From positions 1 through 16,932 of the forward strand of contig JALSHK010000258.1 in the NCBI GenBank assembly GCA_026982275.1: a stretch of DNA of 16,932 bases. Direction: 5' to 3'. The stretch comes from Paracoccaceae bacterium. GTDB lineage: Bacteria; Pseudomonadota; Alphaproteobacteria; Rhodobacterales; Rhodobacteraceae. Positions within the stretch are counted from its first letter, which is position 1. Every line of letters starts with the position of its first letter. Below the pieces are notes generated by a model. The model ran no database searches. It had not been told where the DNA came from and worked only from the letters and a program-made list of their open reading frames with translations. Made by a program: the position numbers and the translations under genes. This document shows, piece after piece, positions 1 to 6,538 of this stretch.

Positions 1-972
1 ATCGGAGGTGATATCAGGATCCACCAGCGGCATCGAGGCGGCGTTACCATTGGCATACCACACATAATTGGTGATATCGGCGGTGATCTGCGCATCCATC
101 ACAAAATTGATGAAAGCATGCGCGGCCTCAGGGTTGGGCGCATCCGCCGGAATGGCCATCATATCAAACCATTGCAGCGCGCCTTCCTTCGGGATCACAT
201 AGGCAATTTCCACCCCGTTTTCGGCATCCGCCGCCCGCGCTTGTGCCTGAAATACATCACCCGACCAGCCCACGGCCACACAGGTATCGCCATTGGCGAG
301 GTCCGAGATATATTGCGAAGAATGGAAATAGCGGATATTGGGCCGGATGGTTTCCAGCAGCGCCGCGCCGGCTTCAAGATCGGCCTTATCGGTCGAATTC
401 GGGTCAAGCCCCAGATAGTTCATCGCGGCGGGGATCATCTCGGTGGGTGCATCCAGCACGGAAATGCCGCAATCGGCCAGCTTGGCAGAAACCTCCGGAT
501 CAAAGATCAGACCCCAGCTATCCACCTCGTAATCCTCGCCAAGGCGCTCGGCCACCGCCCCCAGATTATAGCCAATGCCGGTGGTGCCCCACATATAGAT
601 CACCGCGTGCTCGTTATCCGGATCATAGGCGGCCGCACCGGCCATCAGGGCCTCGTCCATATTGGCAAGATTGGGCAGTTTGCTCTTGTCCAGCGGCATA
701 TAAACCCCCGCCGCGATCTGGCGCTGCAAGAAATCGGAAGTCGGCACCACCACATCATAGCCCGAGCTGCCCGCCAGCATTTTCGCTTCCAGCACCTCGT
801 TGCTGTCATAGACATCATAGGTCACTTCAATGCCGGTTGCGGCGGTGAATTTCTCCAGCGTGTCTTCGGCGATATAATCGGACCAGTTATAAATCCGCAG
901 GATATTTTCCTGTGCCTGCACCGCCCCTGCGGCCGTTAGCGCGATCAGCGCCGTGGTTAAGCGTAATTTCAT
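1..972 (-). CDS. potF: Putrescine ABC transporter substrate-binding protein PotF (3' end beyond the left edge)
   Basis: Periplasmic receptor that delivers putrescine (or a related polyamine) to a PotGHI-type ABC importer. Read on the minus strand from ATG at 972, the frame stays open to base 1 (324 codons); E. coli PotF is about 370 residues, so some 40 C-terminal residues are missing. Residues 1-20 form a signal peptide ending VQA-QE. The polyamine-pocket landmarks of PotF align well: NWSDY (29-33), DSNEVLEAKMLAGS (56-69), VVVPTSDF (74-81), the acidic residue E178 in DAPTEM, GWSGD with W236 and D239, and FD at 269-270. An AGGGAG Shine-Dalgarno lies just upstream of the ATG. It sits 75 bp downstream of the PuuA-like gene in the same direction, so the two are probably co-transcribed; the rest of the transporter would lie to the left. 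PotF rather than PotD is favoured by near-continuous similarity to remembered E. coli PotF; the exact polyamine is inference. Confidence 0.93.
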   Translation of the reverse strand, partial: MKLRLTTALIALTAAGAVQAQENILRIYNWSDYIAEDTLEKFTAATGIEVTYDVYDSNEVLEAKMLAGSSGYDVVVPTSDFLQRQIAAGVYMPLDKSKLPNLANMDEALMAGAAAYDPDNEHAVIYMWGTTGIGYNLGAVAERLGEDYEVDSWGLIFDPEVSAKLADCGISVLDAPTEMIPAAMNYLGLDPNSTDKADLEAGAALLETIRPNIRYFHSSQYISDLANGDTCVAVGWSGDVFQAQARAADAENGVEIAYVIPKEGALQWFDMMAIPADAPNPEAAHAFINFVMDAQITADITNYVWYANGNAASMPLVDPDITSD

Positions 973-1047
973 ACTCTTGCTCCCTGTTGAAATTTTCCAC
1001 CCCGAGTTTGGGCGGGAATGGCGCGCAAAGGCAAGCAAAATTTCGGT

Positions 1048-2328
1048 TCAGACCGAGGTCAGATAAGTCGCGATCTCGAAATCGCTCATCCTTTGGGCAA
1101 AACGATTGAATTCCTGCATTTTCATGGCGGCGAAAACCTCGCAGAATTGCGGGTTCAAATGGCGGCTCAAGGCATCATCCGCCGTAAAAGCCGCGATCGC
1201 CGCCGCCCAATCCGCCGGAAGCTGCGCCAGCCCTGCCTCATAGGCATTTCCCTTCGTGGGCGCTTGCGGCTTCTCCTTCAGCGCCAGCCCCTCCAGCACC
1301 CCCGCCAGCAAAACGGCAAGCAAAAGATAGGGGTTGGCATCCGCCCCCGCCACGCGGTGTTCGATCCGGCGCGCCCTGGAGCTGCCGCCCGGAATGCGAA
1401 GGGCGCTGGTGCGATTCTCATAGCCCCAGCCGATGCCGGTGGGGGCATGGCTGTCCGGCGCGAGGCGGCGATAGGAATTCAGATGCGGCGCAAAGATCAG
1501 CGTGCTGGCCGGCATCAGTTTTAGCAAGCCGTTCACGCAGTGCCGCAGGGTATCGCTCCCCGCCTCGCTGCCATCATCAAACAGATTGCGCCCCGCCTCG
1601 TCCAGCAAGCTGAAATGCACATGCAGCCCGCTGCCCGCCGCCTCCAGATAGGGCTTGGGCATAAAGCTCGCCTCCAGCCCCTGCGCGCGGGCCACGCCCT
1701 TGACGATCCGCTTGAAAAACGCGGCATTATCCGCTGCCTCCAAAGGGTCCGGCCCGTGCAGCAGGTTGATCTCGAATTGCCCTGCCCCGCCCTCCGAGAT
1801 CGCCGCATCGGCGGGAATATCATAAGCGGCGCAGGCGGCATAAACCGCCTCGAAAAAGCCGCCATAATCATCGACATTATCCATCGCCAGCATTTGCGCC
1901 CCGGCCTGCGGCGGGACGGGGCCGGGCTTTACCAGATAAAACTCCATCTCCACCGCCATTACCGCCCTCAGGCCCAGCGCCTTTAGCCGCGCCGCCACCC
2001 CCGCCAATATCTGGCGCGGATCAATCGCCGAGGGGCTGCCATCTTCATGCGCCATCACAAGCGGCACAAATTGCGCCGCGCGGCTTTGCCAAAGCTCGGG
2101 CAGCGCCCCGCGCGCAGAGGGCAGACACAAGCCATCGGCATCACCGGATGCAAATACCAGCGGGCTATTCGCCACATCCTCGCCAAAAATATCGATCGCG
2201 GGCACAGAATGCGGCATGCGCAATCCGCCCCCCAGCACCTTTTCAAGCTGGCTGGCGGGCATCAGCTTGCCCCGCCAAATGCCGTTCAGGTCACAAATGG
2301 CGGCGCGGATCATTTCGGGGGCATTCAT
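1048..2328 (-). CDS. puuA: Glutamine synthetase family protein, probable gamma-glutamylputrescine synthetase (PuuA-like)
   Basis: Cytoplasmic ATP-dependent ligase of the glutamine synthetase fold; PuuA joins glutamate to putrescine in the first step of the gamma-glutamylated putrescine pathway. The product is 426 aa from ATG at 2328, preceded by AGGAG about six bases upstream; an in-frame extension to 2436 exists but is arginine/proline-rich, has no ribosome site and would cover the promoter, so it was rejected. Visible GS landmarks are the N-terminal beta-grasp region (1-105), metal/glutamate residues in VEMEFYL (126-132) and GAGQFEINL (181-189), the HVHFS strand (236-240), the arginine-bearing NSYRRL and GYENRTSALRIP stretches (284-313) and EHRVAGADANPYL (324-336). 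It is shorter than E. coli PuuA (about 470 aa), mostly at the N-terminus. The neighbouring potF supports a polyamine role; a related GS-like ligase for another amine remains possible. Confidence 0.75.
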   Translation of the reverse strand: MNAPEMIRAAICDLNGIWRGKLMPASQLEKVLGGGLRMPHSVPAIDIFGEDVANSPLVFASGDADGLCLPSARGALPELWQSRAAQFVPLVMAHEDGSPSAIDPRQILAGVAARLKALGLRAVMAVEMEFYLVKPGPVPPQAGAQMLAMDNVDDYGGFFEAVYAACAAYDIPADAAISEGGAGQFEINLLHGPDPLEAADNAAFFKRIVKGVARAQGLEASFMPKPYLEAAGSGLHVHFSLLDEAGRNLFDDGSEAGSDTLRHCVNGLLKLMPASTLIFAPHLNSYRRLAPDSHAPTGIGWGYENRTSALRIPGGSSRARRIEHRVAGADANPYLLLAVLLAGVLEGLALKEKPQAPTKGNAYEAGLAQLPADWAAAIAAFTADDALSRHLNPQFCEVFAAMKMQEFNRFAQRMSDFEIATYLTSV

Positions 2329-2352
2329 GCTCGGCTCCTGTGGTTTGCGCCA

Positions 2353-2381
2353 GTTTGAAAGCGCGGCTCGGGTAGTGTCAA
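2353..2381 (-). promoter_or_regulatory. Candidate sigma-70 promoter for puuA-potF
   Basis: On the minus strand a perfect -35 hexamer TTGACA (2376-2381) is followed after 17 bp by TCAAAC (2353-2358), a poor -10 matching three of six consensus bases. Transcription would start near 2346, giving a short leader of about 18 nt to the chosen ATG at 2328. The -35 match and the position are good; the weak -10 keeps confidence low. Confidence 0.35.
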
Positions 2382-2425
2382 GCCTGCGCGGCGGAGTCTT
2401 CGGGGCCTGAGCCCTGATTTTTCTC

Positions 2426-2456
2426 TTGAACCTCAAGGGGCTTGAGGTTGTATATC
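2426..2456 (+). promoter_or_regulatory. MerR-family-type promoter and operator for the DUF411 gene
   Basis: A -35 TTGAAC (2426-2431) and a -10 TATATC (2451-2456) are separated by 19 bp, longer than the usual 17. The spacer region is occupied by an inverted repeat with perfect 9-bp arms, AACCTCAAG (2429-2437) and CTTGAGGTT (2441-2449), around GGG. An overlong 19-bp spacer with a centred dyad is the hallmark of promoters activated by MerR-family regulators (MerR, CueR, ZntR, SoxR), which untwist the DNA. The inner half-site CCTCAAG equals the half-site of the E. coli SoxR box, but the centre here is 3 rather than 4 nt. Predicted start is near 2463, about 28 nt ahead of the ATG. The regulator is not encoded in the window. 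Confidence 0.75.
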
Positions 2457-2490
2457 TGGGCGAACGCTATTGCTTTTGAAAGGATACCCG

Positions 2491-2943
2491 ATGTTTAAAG
2501 CCCTGCTTACCTCCGCCTTTGCGATATTTTTCACCGGCCCGCTGCTGGCCCAGAGCATGGAGGTGGCCAAAAGCCCCACATGCGGCTGCTGTGGGGCCTG
2601 GATCGAGCATATGGAAGAGGCCGGTTTCGAGGTGACGGCCCGCAACATGTCCGGCGAGGCGCTGGACGGGCTAAAACAGGTGCTGGGCATTTCGCCGGAA
2701 ATGGCCTCCTGCCATACCGCCATGATCGAAGGCTATGTTATCGAGGGCCATGTGCCGGTGCGCGAGATCAACCGGCTGCTGGCCGAACGCCCCGACGCCA
2801 TCGGGATTTCCACCCCGGGCATGCCGACCGGCTCTCCGGGCATGGAATACCGCGACATCCTGGAGGCTTATGATGTTATGCTGATTTCAGCCGATGGCGA
2901 AACCGGGATCTATGCCTCTTATCCGGGTAATCAGGGGGGCTGA
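2491..2943 (+). CDS. DUF411 domain periplasmic metal-binding protein
   Basis: A 150-aa exported protein of the DUF411 family, whose members are often found with copper-resistance genes; the biochemical role is not settled. Residues 1-20 form a signal peptide (cleavage near LLA-QS). The mature part opens with the family motif KSPTCGCC, giving cysteines C31, C33 and C34, then SCHTA (C74, H75), GHVP (H87) and a Met/Gly/Pro stretch MPTGSPGM (111-118), all plausible soft-metal ligands. The ATG at 2491 is chosen because GAAAGGA precedes it; the in-frame TTG at 2470 would put hydrophilic residues ahead of the signal peptide and lacks a ribosome site. It follows a MerR-type promoter, consistent with induction by a metal or redox signal. 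The last 13 nt overlap the convergent Lrp/AsnC gene. No copper ATPase, CopC or CopZ gene is adjacent, so a copper role is inferred from family association only. Confidence 0.85.
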   Translation: MFKALLTSAFAIFFTGPLLAQSMEVAKSPTCGCCGAWIEHMEEAGFEVTARNMSGEALDGLKQVLGISPEMASCHTAMIEGYVIEGHVPVREINRLLAERPDAIGISTPGMPTGSPGMEYRDILEAYDVMLISADGETGIYASYPGNQGG

Positions 2944-3401
2944 AGCGGCAGCGCGGTGGTGGATTTTATCTCTTCCATCGACAAGAGCGCGGTAACATTA
3001 AAAACCTTCACCCGCGCGATCAGCGATTGGTAAAATTCATCATAGGCGCGGGCGTTTTTCACCCGCACCTTGAGGATATAGTCGATATCCCCCGCCAGCC
3101 GGTGCGCTTCCATTACCTCGGGATGATCGCGCAGGGCCGCCAGAAATTCCGCCTGCCAGCCCGCCTCATGCTCCGATGTCCGCACCAATACAAAAAAGCA
3201 CGCCTCCAGCCCCAGCGCCTCGGGCGATAGAATCACTGTCTGCCGCTCGATCACCCCCGCCGCGCGCAATTTGCGAATCCGGTTCCAGACCGGGGTCTTG
3301 GAAGAGCCGGTAATACGGGCGATTTCGTCCAGCGAGGCCGAGGCATCCTCCTGCAGTGCCGAAAGAATATTCCTGTCCAGTGTATCCAGCGCATACGCCA
3401 T
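2931..3401 (-). CDS. Lrp/AsnC family transcriptional regulator
   Basis: DNA-binding regulator of the feast/famine family, 156 aa, typical length. The N-terminal winged helix-turn-helix spans about residues 6-65 (LDTLDRNILSALQ, then ITGSSKTPVWNRIRKL as the recognition region), and the C-terminal RAM ligand/oligomerisation domain about 66-150, with AGDIDYILKV (103-112) as the usual signature. The start at 3401 is preferred because TGGAG lies six bases upstream; the ATG at 3413 would add MELG and has no ribosome site. It diverges from the DUF2849-like gene and shares an AT-rich, repeat-bearing control region with it; autoregulation is typical of the family. Lrp/AsnC genes are often remembered next to DUF2849 and sulfite-reductase genes in Rhodobacterales, so a sulfur or amino-acid signal is plausible, but the effector cannot be read from sequence. 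Confidence 0.9.
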   Translation of the reverse strand: MAYALDTLDRNILSALQEDASASLDEIARITGSSKTPVWNRIRKLRAAGVIERQTVILSPEALGLEACFFVLVRTSEHEAGWQAEFLAALRDHPEVMEAHRLAGDIDYILKVRVKNARAYDEFYQSLIARVKVFNVTALLSMEEIKSTTALPLQPP

Positions 3402-3476
3402 TCCAAGCTCCATCTAGATTTAGATAACTTTCCCGACTTTTCCAGCATTCGGGCGACAAATTTCTTATCAGCCTTC

Positions 3477-3518
3477 GATACTAGCAATTATACGGAATAG
3501 TATCCTATTATACAGGAA
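3477..3518. promoter_or_regulatory. Repeat-bearing operator/promoter region between the Lrp gene and the DUF2849-like gene
   Basis: An AT-rich stretch in the 150-bp divergent gap. It contains an inverted repeat GATACTA (3477-3483) and TAGTATC (3498-3504) with 14 bp between, and a direct repeat ATTATACGGAA (3487-3497) and ATTATACAGGAA (3507-3518) offset by 20 bp, about two helical turns. Each direct-repeat copy holds a perfect TATAAT on the minus strand (3487-3492 and 3507-3512), so one may be the -10 of the Lrp gene; no good -35 is spaced correctly. Lrp-type proteins bind phased, degenerate palindromic sites at their own promoters, which fits, but binding is inference. Confidence 0.5.
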
Positions 3519-3551
3519 AGGCAATCACTGAATTCAAGAAGGATATTCACT

Positions 3552-3776
3552 ATGGGAAACGCCATCATCACCGCCAGCACCGCCGATAGCGGCGATACGG
3601 TTTACCTCACCTCCTGCGATGCATGGACGCCGGATCTGGCCATGGCCGAGGTTCTGGAACCCGAAGATTTCGGCTGGCGTCTGGCCTTTGCCAACCGCCT
3701 TCGCGAAGTATCAAATGCAGCCCTGCGCACAGTGAAAACCGACACCCACGGCCTGCCCACCGGTATTTTGGCTTAG
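3552..3776 (+). CDS. Short DUF2849-like protein, possibly C-terminally truncated
   Basis: A 74-aa protein with AAGGA placed eight bases before its ATG. The first half (ITASTADSGDTVYLTSCDAWTPDLAMAEVLE, residues 6-36, split here only by description) matches what I recall of DUF2849: a short beta-strand, a G-D/A-V-V-Y-L/F-T segment, then W-T-x-D/R-L-A-x-A-x-V-L. DUF2849 proteins are usually about 100 aa and end in a H-F-R-E-x-F-R stretch; here the frame stops at GLPTGILA, about where that tail should start, six bases before the stop codon of the convergent CoA-transferase. In many Rhodobacterales DUF2849 lies directly ahead of the sulfite/nitrite reductase gene of an assimilatory cysteine operon; none is found here. 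It may be a functional short variant or the remnant of a broken operon. The function of DUF2849 is unknown; the assignment is by memory of the motif. Confidence 0.6.
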   Translation: MGNAIITASTADSGDTVYLTSCDAWTPDLAMAEVLEPEDFGWRLAFANRLREVSNAALRTVKTDTHGLPTGILA

Positions 3777-3782
3777 GTTCCG

Positions 3783-4967
3783 CTAGCCTTCCCCCAGCCA
3801 GTCTTTCAATACCGCTGCGGTATCGGCCCCGCAAAGCGGCGGCGCATGGCGGTAGCGCACCGGTGTTTGCGAAAATTTCACCGGATTTCCGATCAGCTTC
3901 ACCATGCTGTGGGGATGCTGCATTTCCACCACCATCCCGCGTGCCGCCACCTGATCGCTGGCAAAAACCTCCGCCAGATCATTGACCTCGCCACATGGCA
4001 CATTGGCAGCTTTCATCGCCGCCAGCAACGCCTGCTTTTCCATCGCTCCCATCTTTGCCTCGATCATCGGGATAAGCGCCTCGCGATTTTCGATGCGCTT
4101 TATATTGCTGGCATAAGCAGGGTCATCGGCCAGTGCAGCCAGGCCGATAATATCGCAAAACCGGGCAAACTGGCTGTCATTGCCCACCGCCACGATCAAA
4201 TGCCCGTCCTTGGCGGCAAACACCTGATAGGGCACAATATTGGGGTGCCCGTTGCCCCGCCGCTTCGGAACCTCGCCCGATTGCAGATAATTGGTGCCCT
4301 CGTTGATCAGCCATGCAATCTGGCTATCCACCAGCGCCACATCTATATGCTGCCCCTCGCCGGTGGCCTCCCTGTGTCGCAATGCCGCCAGCACAGCCGT
4401 AGCGGCATACATGCCACACATGATATCGGCAATGCCCACCCCCACCTTCATCGGCGCCCCCTCCGGCTCTCCGGTCAGGCTCATGATGCCGCCATAGCCC
4501 TGCGCCATCAGATCATAGCCCGGCAGGTGCGCATTTGGCCCTGTCTGGCCAAAACCGGTGATCGAGCAATAGATGATCGCCGGATTCACCTCGCGAATAG
4601 CCTCGTAATCCAGCCCGTATTTCTTCAGCCCGCCGAGCTTGTAATTCTCCACCAGAATATCCGCCTTCTCTGCCAACGCCTTGATCATCAAGGCCCCGTC
4701 AGAGGTGGAAATATCCACCGCCACCGAACGCTTGTTTCGGTTTGCCGCCAGATAATAGGCGCTCTCGCCCGTCTCGTTCCCCGCCGCATCCCTCACATAG
4801 GGCGGTCCCCATTTGCGGGTATCATCCCCCATGCCCGGGCGCTCTATCTTCACCACATCGGCGCCATAATCACCCAACAGCTGGGTGCTGCTCGGCCCCG
4901 CCAATATGCGAGACATATCCAGCACCTTGATCCCCGCCAGCGGCCCTTTTTTCTTTGCGTTTTCCAT
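3783..4967 (-). CDS. CaiB/BaiF family (class III) CoA-transferase
   Basis: Cytoplasmic enzyme moving CoA between carboxylic acids through an aspartyl-CoA intermediate; 394 aa, the family length. ATG at 4967 is preceded by GGGAGGA. Landmarks are PLAGIKVLDMSRILAGP (9-25), the KIERPGMGDDTR segment (40-51), NRNKRSVAVD (76-85), ILVENYKLGGLKKYGLDY (104-121), YCSITGFGQTGP (133-144), PGYDLMAQ (149-156), the likely nucleophile D181 in GIADIMCG, and GNGHPNIVPYQ further on. The overall pattern, especially GDDTRxWGPP and NIVPYQxF, resembles the succinate:glutarate/hydroxymethylglutarate CoA-transferase group more than formyl-CoA or carnitine transferases, but there is no glutaryl-CoA dehydrogenase or other acyl-CoA gene nearby to confirm the substrate. 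It is convergent with the DUF2849-like gene (6-bp gap) and divergent from the MFS gene. Confidence 0.92.
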   Translation of the reverse strand: MENAKKKGPLAGIKVLDMSRILAGPSSTQLLGDYGADVVKIERPGMGDDTRKWGPPYVRDAAGNETGESAYYLAANRNKRSVAVDISTSDGALMIKALAEKADILVENYKLGGLKKYGLDYEAIREVNPAIIYCSITGFGQTGPNAHLPGYDLMAQGYGGIMSLTGEPEGAPMKVGVGIADIMCGMYAATAVLAALRHREATGEGQHIDVALVDSQIAWLINEGTNYLQSGEVPKRRGNGHPNIVPYQVFAAKDGHLIVAVGNDSQFARFCDIIGLAALADDPAYASNIKRIENREALIPMIEAKMGAMEKQALLAAMKAANVPCGEVNDLAEVFASDQVAARGMVVEMQHPHSMVKLIGNPVKFSQTPVRYRHAPPLCGADTAAVLKDWLGEG

Positions 4968-4996
4968 ATGATTCCATCCTCCCTGCGAGCATAGGG

Positions 4997-5011
4997 CCGG
5001 ATATCATCCGG
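4997..5011. promoter_or_regulatory. Palindrome in the CoA-transferase/MFS divergent gap
   Basis: CCGGAT (4997-5002) and ATCCGG (5006-5011) form a perfect 6-bp inverted repeat around ATC in the 115-bp gap between the two divergent genes. It lies about 30 bp from the CoA-transferase start and about 70 bp from the MFS start, so it could be an operator for one or both, or part of a leader hairpin of the CoA-transferase transcript. No regulator gene is adjacent and no convincing -35/-10 pair was found. Confidence 0.3.
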
Positions 5012-5082
5012 TGGAACCTGTTAATCGGCATGAAAACAAAAAACCGGCTTGCGGCTGGTAGAAAAAGGCGCAACATGCGCAG

Positions 5083-6291
5083 ATGAAATCCCGCTTGCCT
5101 GTCATATTTATCATCATCACCGTTGCCATGGATTCAATCGGCATCGGGCTGATGATGCCCGTCATGCCCGACCTGATCCGCGAAATCACCGGCCAGAGCC
5201 TCTCCGAGGCCGCGGTATGGGGCGGGATCATGGCCTTTACCTATGCCGGCATGCAGTTCCTTTTCGGCCCGACCATCGGCAATCTCTCGGACCGTTTTGG
5301 CCGCCGCCCCGTGCTGCTGACCTCGCTTGTGATCATGTCGCTCGGCTATCTGGTGTTTGCGCAATCGCAGGTGATCTGGCTGCTGGTTTTCGCCCGCGCC
5401 ATCACCGGCATTACCGGCGCCACCCTTGCCACCGCCAATGCCTATATGGCCGATATCACCCCTTCGGAAAAACGCGCGGCCAGCTTTGGCCTCGTGGGGG
5501 CCGCTTTCGGGATCGGATTTGTGATCGGGCCGGCCATCGGAGGCCTGCTGGGGCAGCTCGGGCCGCGCGCACCGTTTTATGTGGCGGCGGTCGTTGCGGC
5601 GCTCAATGCCGGTTTCGGCTTCTTTTTTCTGCCCGAAACCCTGGCAAAAGAAAAGCGTCGCCCCTTCGATTTTGGCCGCATCAACCCGTTCAAAGCCCTG
5701 ATGCGCCTGCGGCGCGTGCCCGAAATCGGCGGGCTGGCGCTGGTGTATTTCCTGTTTACCATCGGGCAGAATGTATATCCCTCGGTCTGGCCCTATTTCA
5801 CAACAGAGCAATTCGGATTTGATGCCAAAATGATCGGCATAAGCCTCGCGATCTTCGGGCTGTTTATGGCAATGGTGCAGGGCGGGCTGATCCGCATGGT
5901 GATCCCGCGCTTTGGCGAATGGAACACGGCCAGCGCCGCACTTGCGCTGAATGCTGTGGTGATGATCGTTACCGCCTTTATATCCAGCACGCTGTTTTTG
6001 TTTTTGCTCATGCCTGTCATGGCGCTCGGGATCATCGCCGCACCCGCGATGCAAGGCATGATGTCCAAGGCGACCGCTGCGGAAAACCAGGGCGAGCTGC
6101 AAGGGGTGCTGGCCTCTGTGCAAGGCTTGGCGATGATCATCTCGCCGCTGCTGATGACCTCGCTATTTCGCAGTTTCACCGGCGAAAACACAGTATTATA
6201 CCTGCCCGGCGCGCCTTTTATCGCCGCCGCAGCTCTCTGCGGTATCGCGCTTTCCATATTGGTATTTTCCCGCGCCAGGCCAGCGCCATAA
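5083..6291 (+). CDS. TetA-like MFS transporter (TCR/Tet family)
   Basis: Inner-membrane proton-coupled exporter of the 12-helix major facilitator superfamily; 402 aa, close to TetA (about 400). The opening IFIIITVAMDSIGIGLMMPVMPDL (8-31) follows the TetA pattern V-A-L-D-x-x-G-I-G-L-I-M-P-V-L-P, including D17. MFS motif A is intact in the loop after helix 2, GNLSDRFGRRP (66-76), and a Gly-rich motif-C-like helix 5 follows (GLVGAAFGIGFVIGPAIGGLLG, about 145-166). The central loop near residues 185-205 (KEKRRPFDFGR) is charged, as expected. The ribosome site is weak (AAAAAGG about 13 bases upstream), but the start fits the family. Environmental Rhodobacterales carry many such proteins that are named tetracycline exporters without proof; the substrate here is unknown. 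There is no TetR-type repressor gene beside it. Confidence 0.9.
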   Translation: MKSRLPVIFIIITVAMDSIGIGLMMPVMPDLIREITGQSLSEAAVWGGIMAFTYAGMQFLFGPTIGNLSDRFGRRPVLLTSLVIMSLGYLVFAQSQVIWLLVFARAITGITGATLATANAYMADITPSEKRAASFGLVGAAFGIGFVIGPAIGGLLGQLGPRAPFYVAAVVAALNAGFGFFFLPETLAKEKRRPFDFGRINPFKALMRLRRVPEIGGLALVYFLFTIGQNVYPSVWPYFTTEQFGFDAKMIGISLAIFGLFMAMVQGGLIRMVIPRFGEWNTASAALALNAVVMIVTAFISSTLFLFLLMPVMALGIIAAPAMQGMMSKATAAENQGELQGVLASVQGLAMIISPLLMTSLFRSFTGENTVLYLPGAPFIAAAALCGIALSILVFSRARPAP

Positions 6292-6418
6292 TCCTGCGCC
6301 GAAGCCGGCATGGCAGCGCGTCTGCCCTTGTCTGGCTTGCCCCGTGTCTTATTCGCGCTGCACGATTGGCCTTGCGCCACTTGACATCAACCTCCGCGGC
6401 TCCACCCCGCTCAAACCT

Positions 6419-6450
6419 GGCCACCCCAACCTGCCTGACGCGAGGTGGCC
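6419..6450. repeat. Inverted repeat in the gap after the MFS gene
   Basis: GGCCACC (6419-6425) and GGTGGCC (6444-6450) form a 7-bp inverted repeat with an 18-nt loop, in the 246-bp gap between the MFS stop and the end of the binding-protein gene. No T-run follows on either strand, so it is not a typical terminator. The rest of the gap up to the terminator at 6486 shows no convincing ORF or RNA gene. Confidence 0.3.
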
Positions 6451-6485
6451 CGCAGGGTCGGCGAGGGAAGGCAAGCCCCCCGGCC

Positions 6486-6520
6486 AAACAAAAAGGCCCG
6501 CGCAAGCTGCACGGGCCTTT
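6486..6520 (-). terminator. Intrinsic terminator of the purine operon
   Basis: Read on the minus strand, 18 bases after the binding-protein stop codon, a perfect 9-bp stem AAAGGCCCG/CGGGCCTTT (arms at 6512-6520 and 6492-6500 on the plus strand) with an 11-nt loop is followed by TTTTTGTTT. This is a textbook Rho-independent terminator for the 3' end of the uraH-to-BMP operon. On the plus strand the stem ends in only three T before CA, so it could act weakly on MFS read-through as well. Confidence 0.88.
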
Positions 6521-6538
6521 CATAAGTATCAGGCAGGC

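Noticed and set aside
1043..1056. Small inverted repeat TCGGT/ACCGA over the puuA stop codon followed by AAATTTT on the minus strand
   Set aside because: The 5-bp stem is too short and its T-run too poor for a terminator, and potF follows closely in the same direction.
2329..2436. In-frame 36-residue N-terminal extension of the PuuA-like enzyme
   Set aside because: No ribosome site, Arg/Pro-rich sequence not like the GS N-terminus, and it would cover the TTGACA promoter element; the ATG at 2328 has AGGAG upstream.
5134..6123. 329-codon minus-strand frame opposite the MFS gene
   Set aside because: Composition-driven shadow: very rich in H, G, Q and K with no membrane or domain pattern, while the opposite strand encodes an intact MFS protein.
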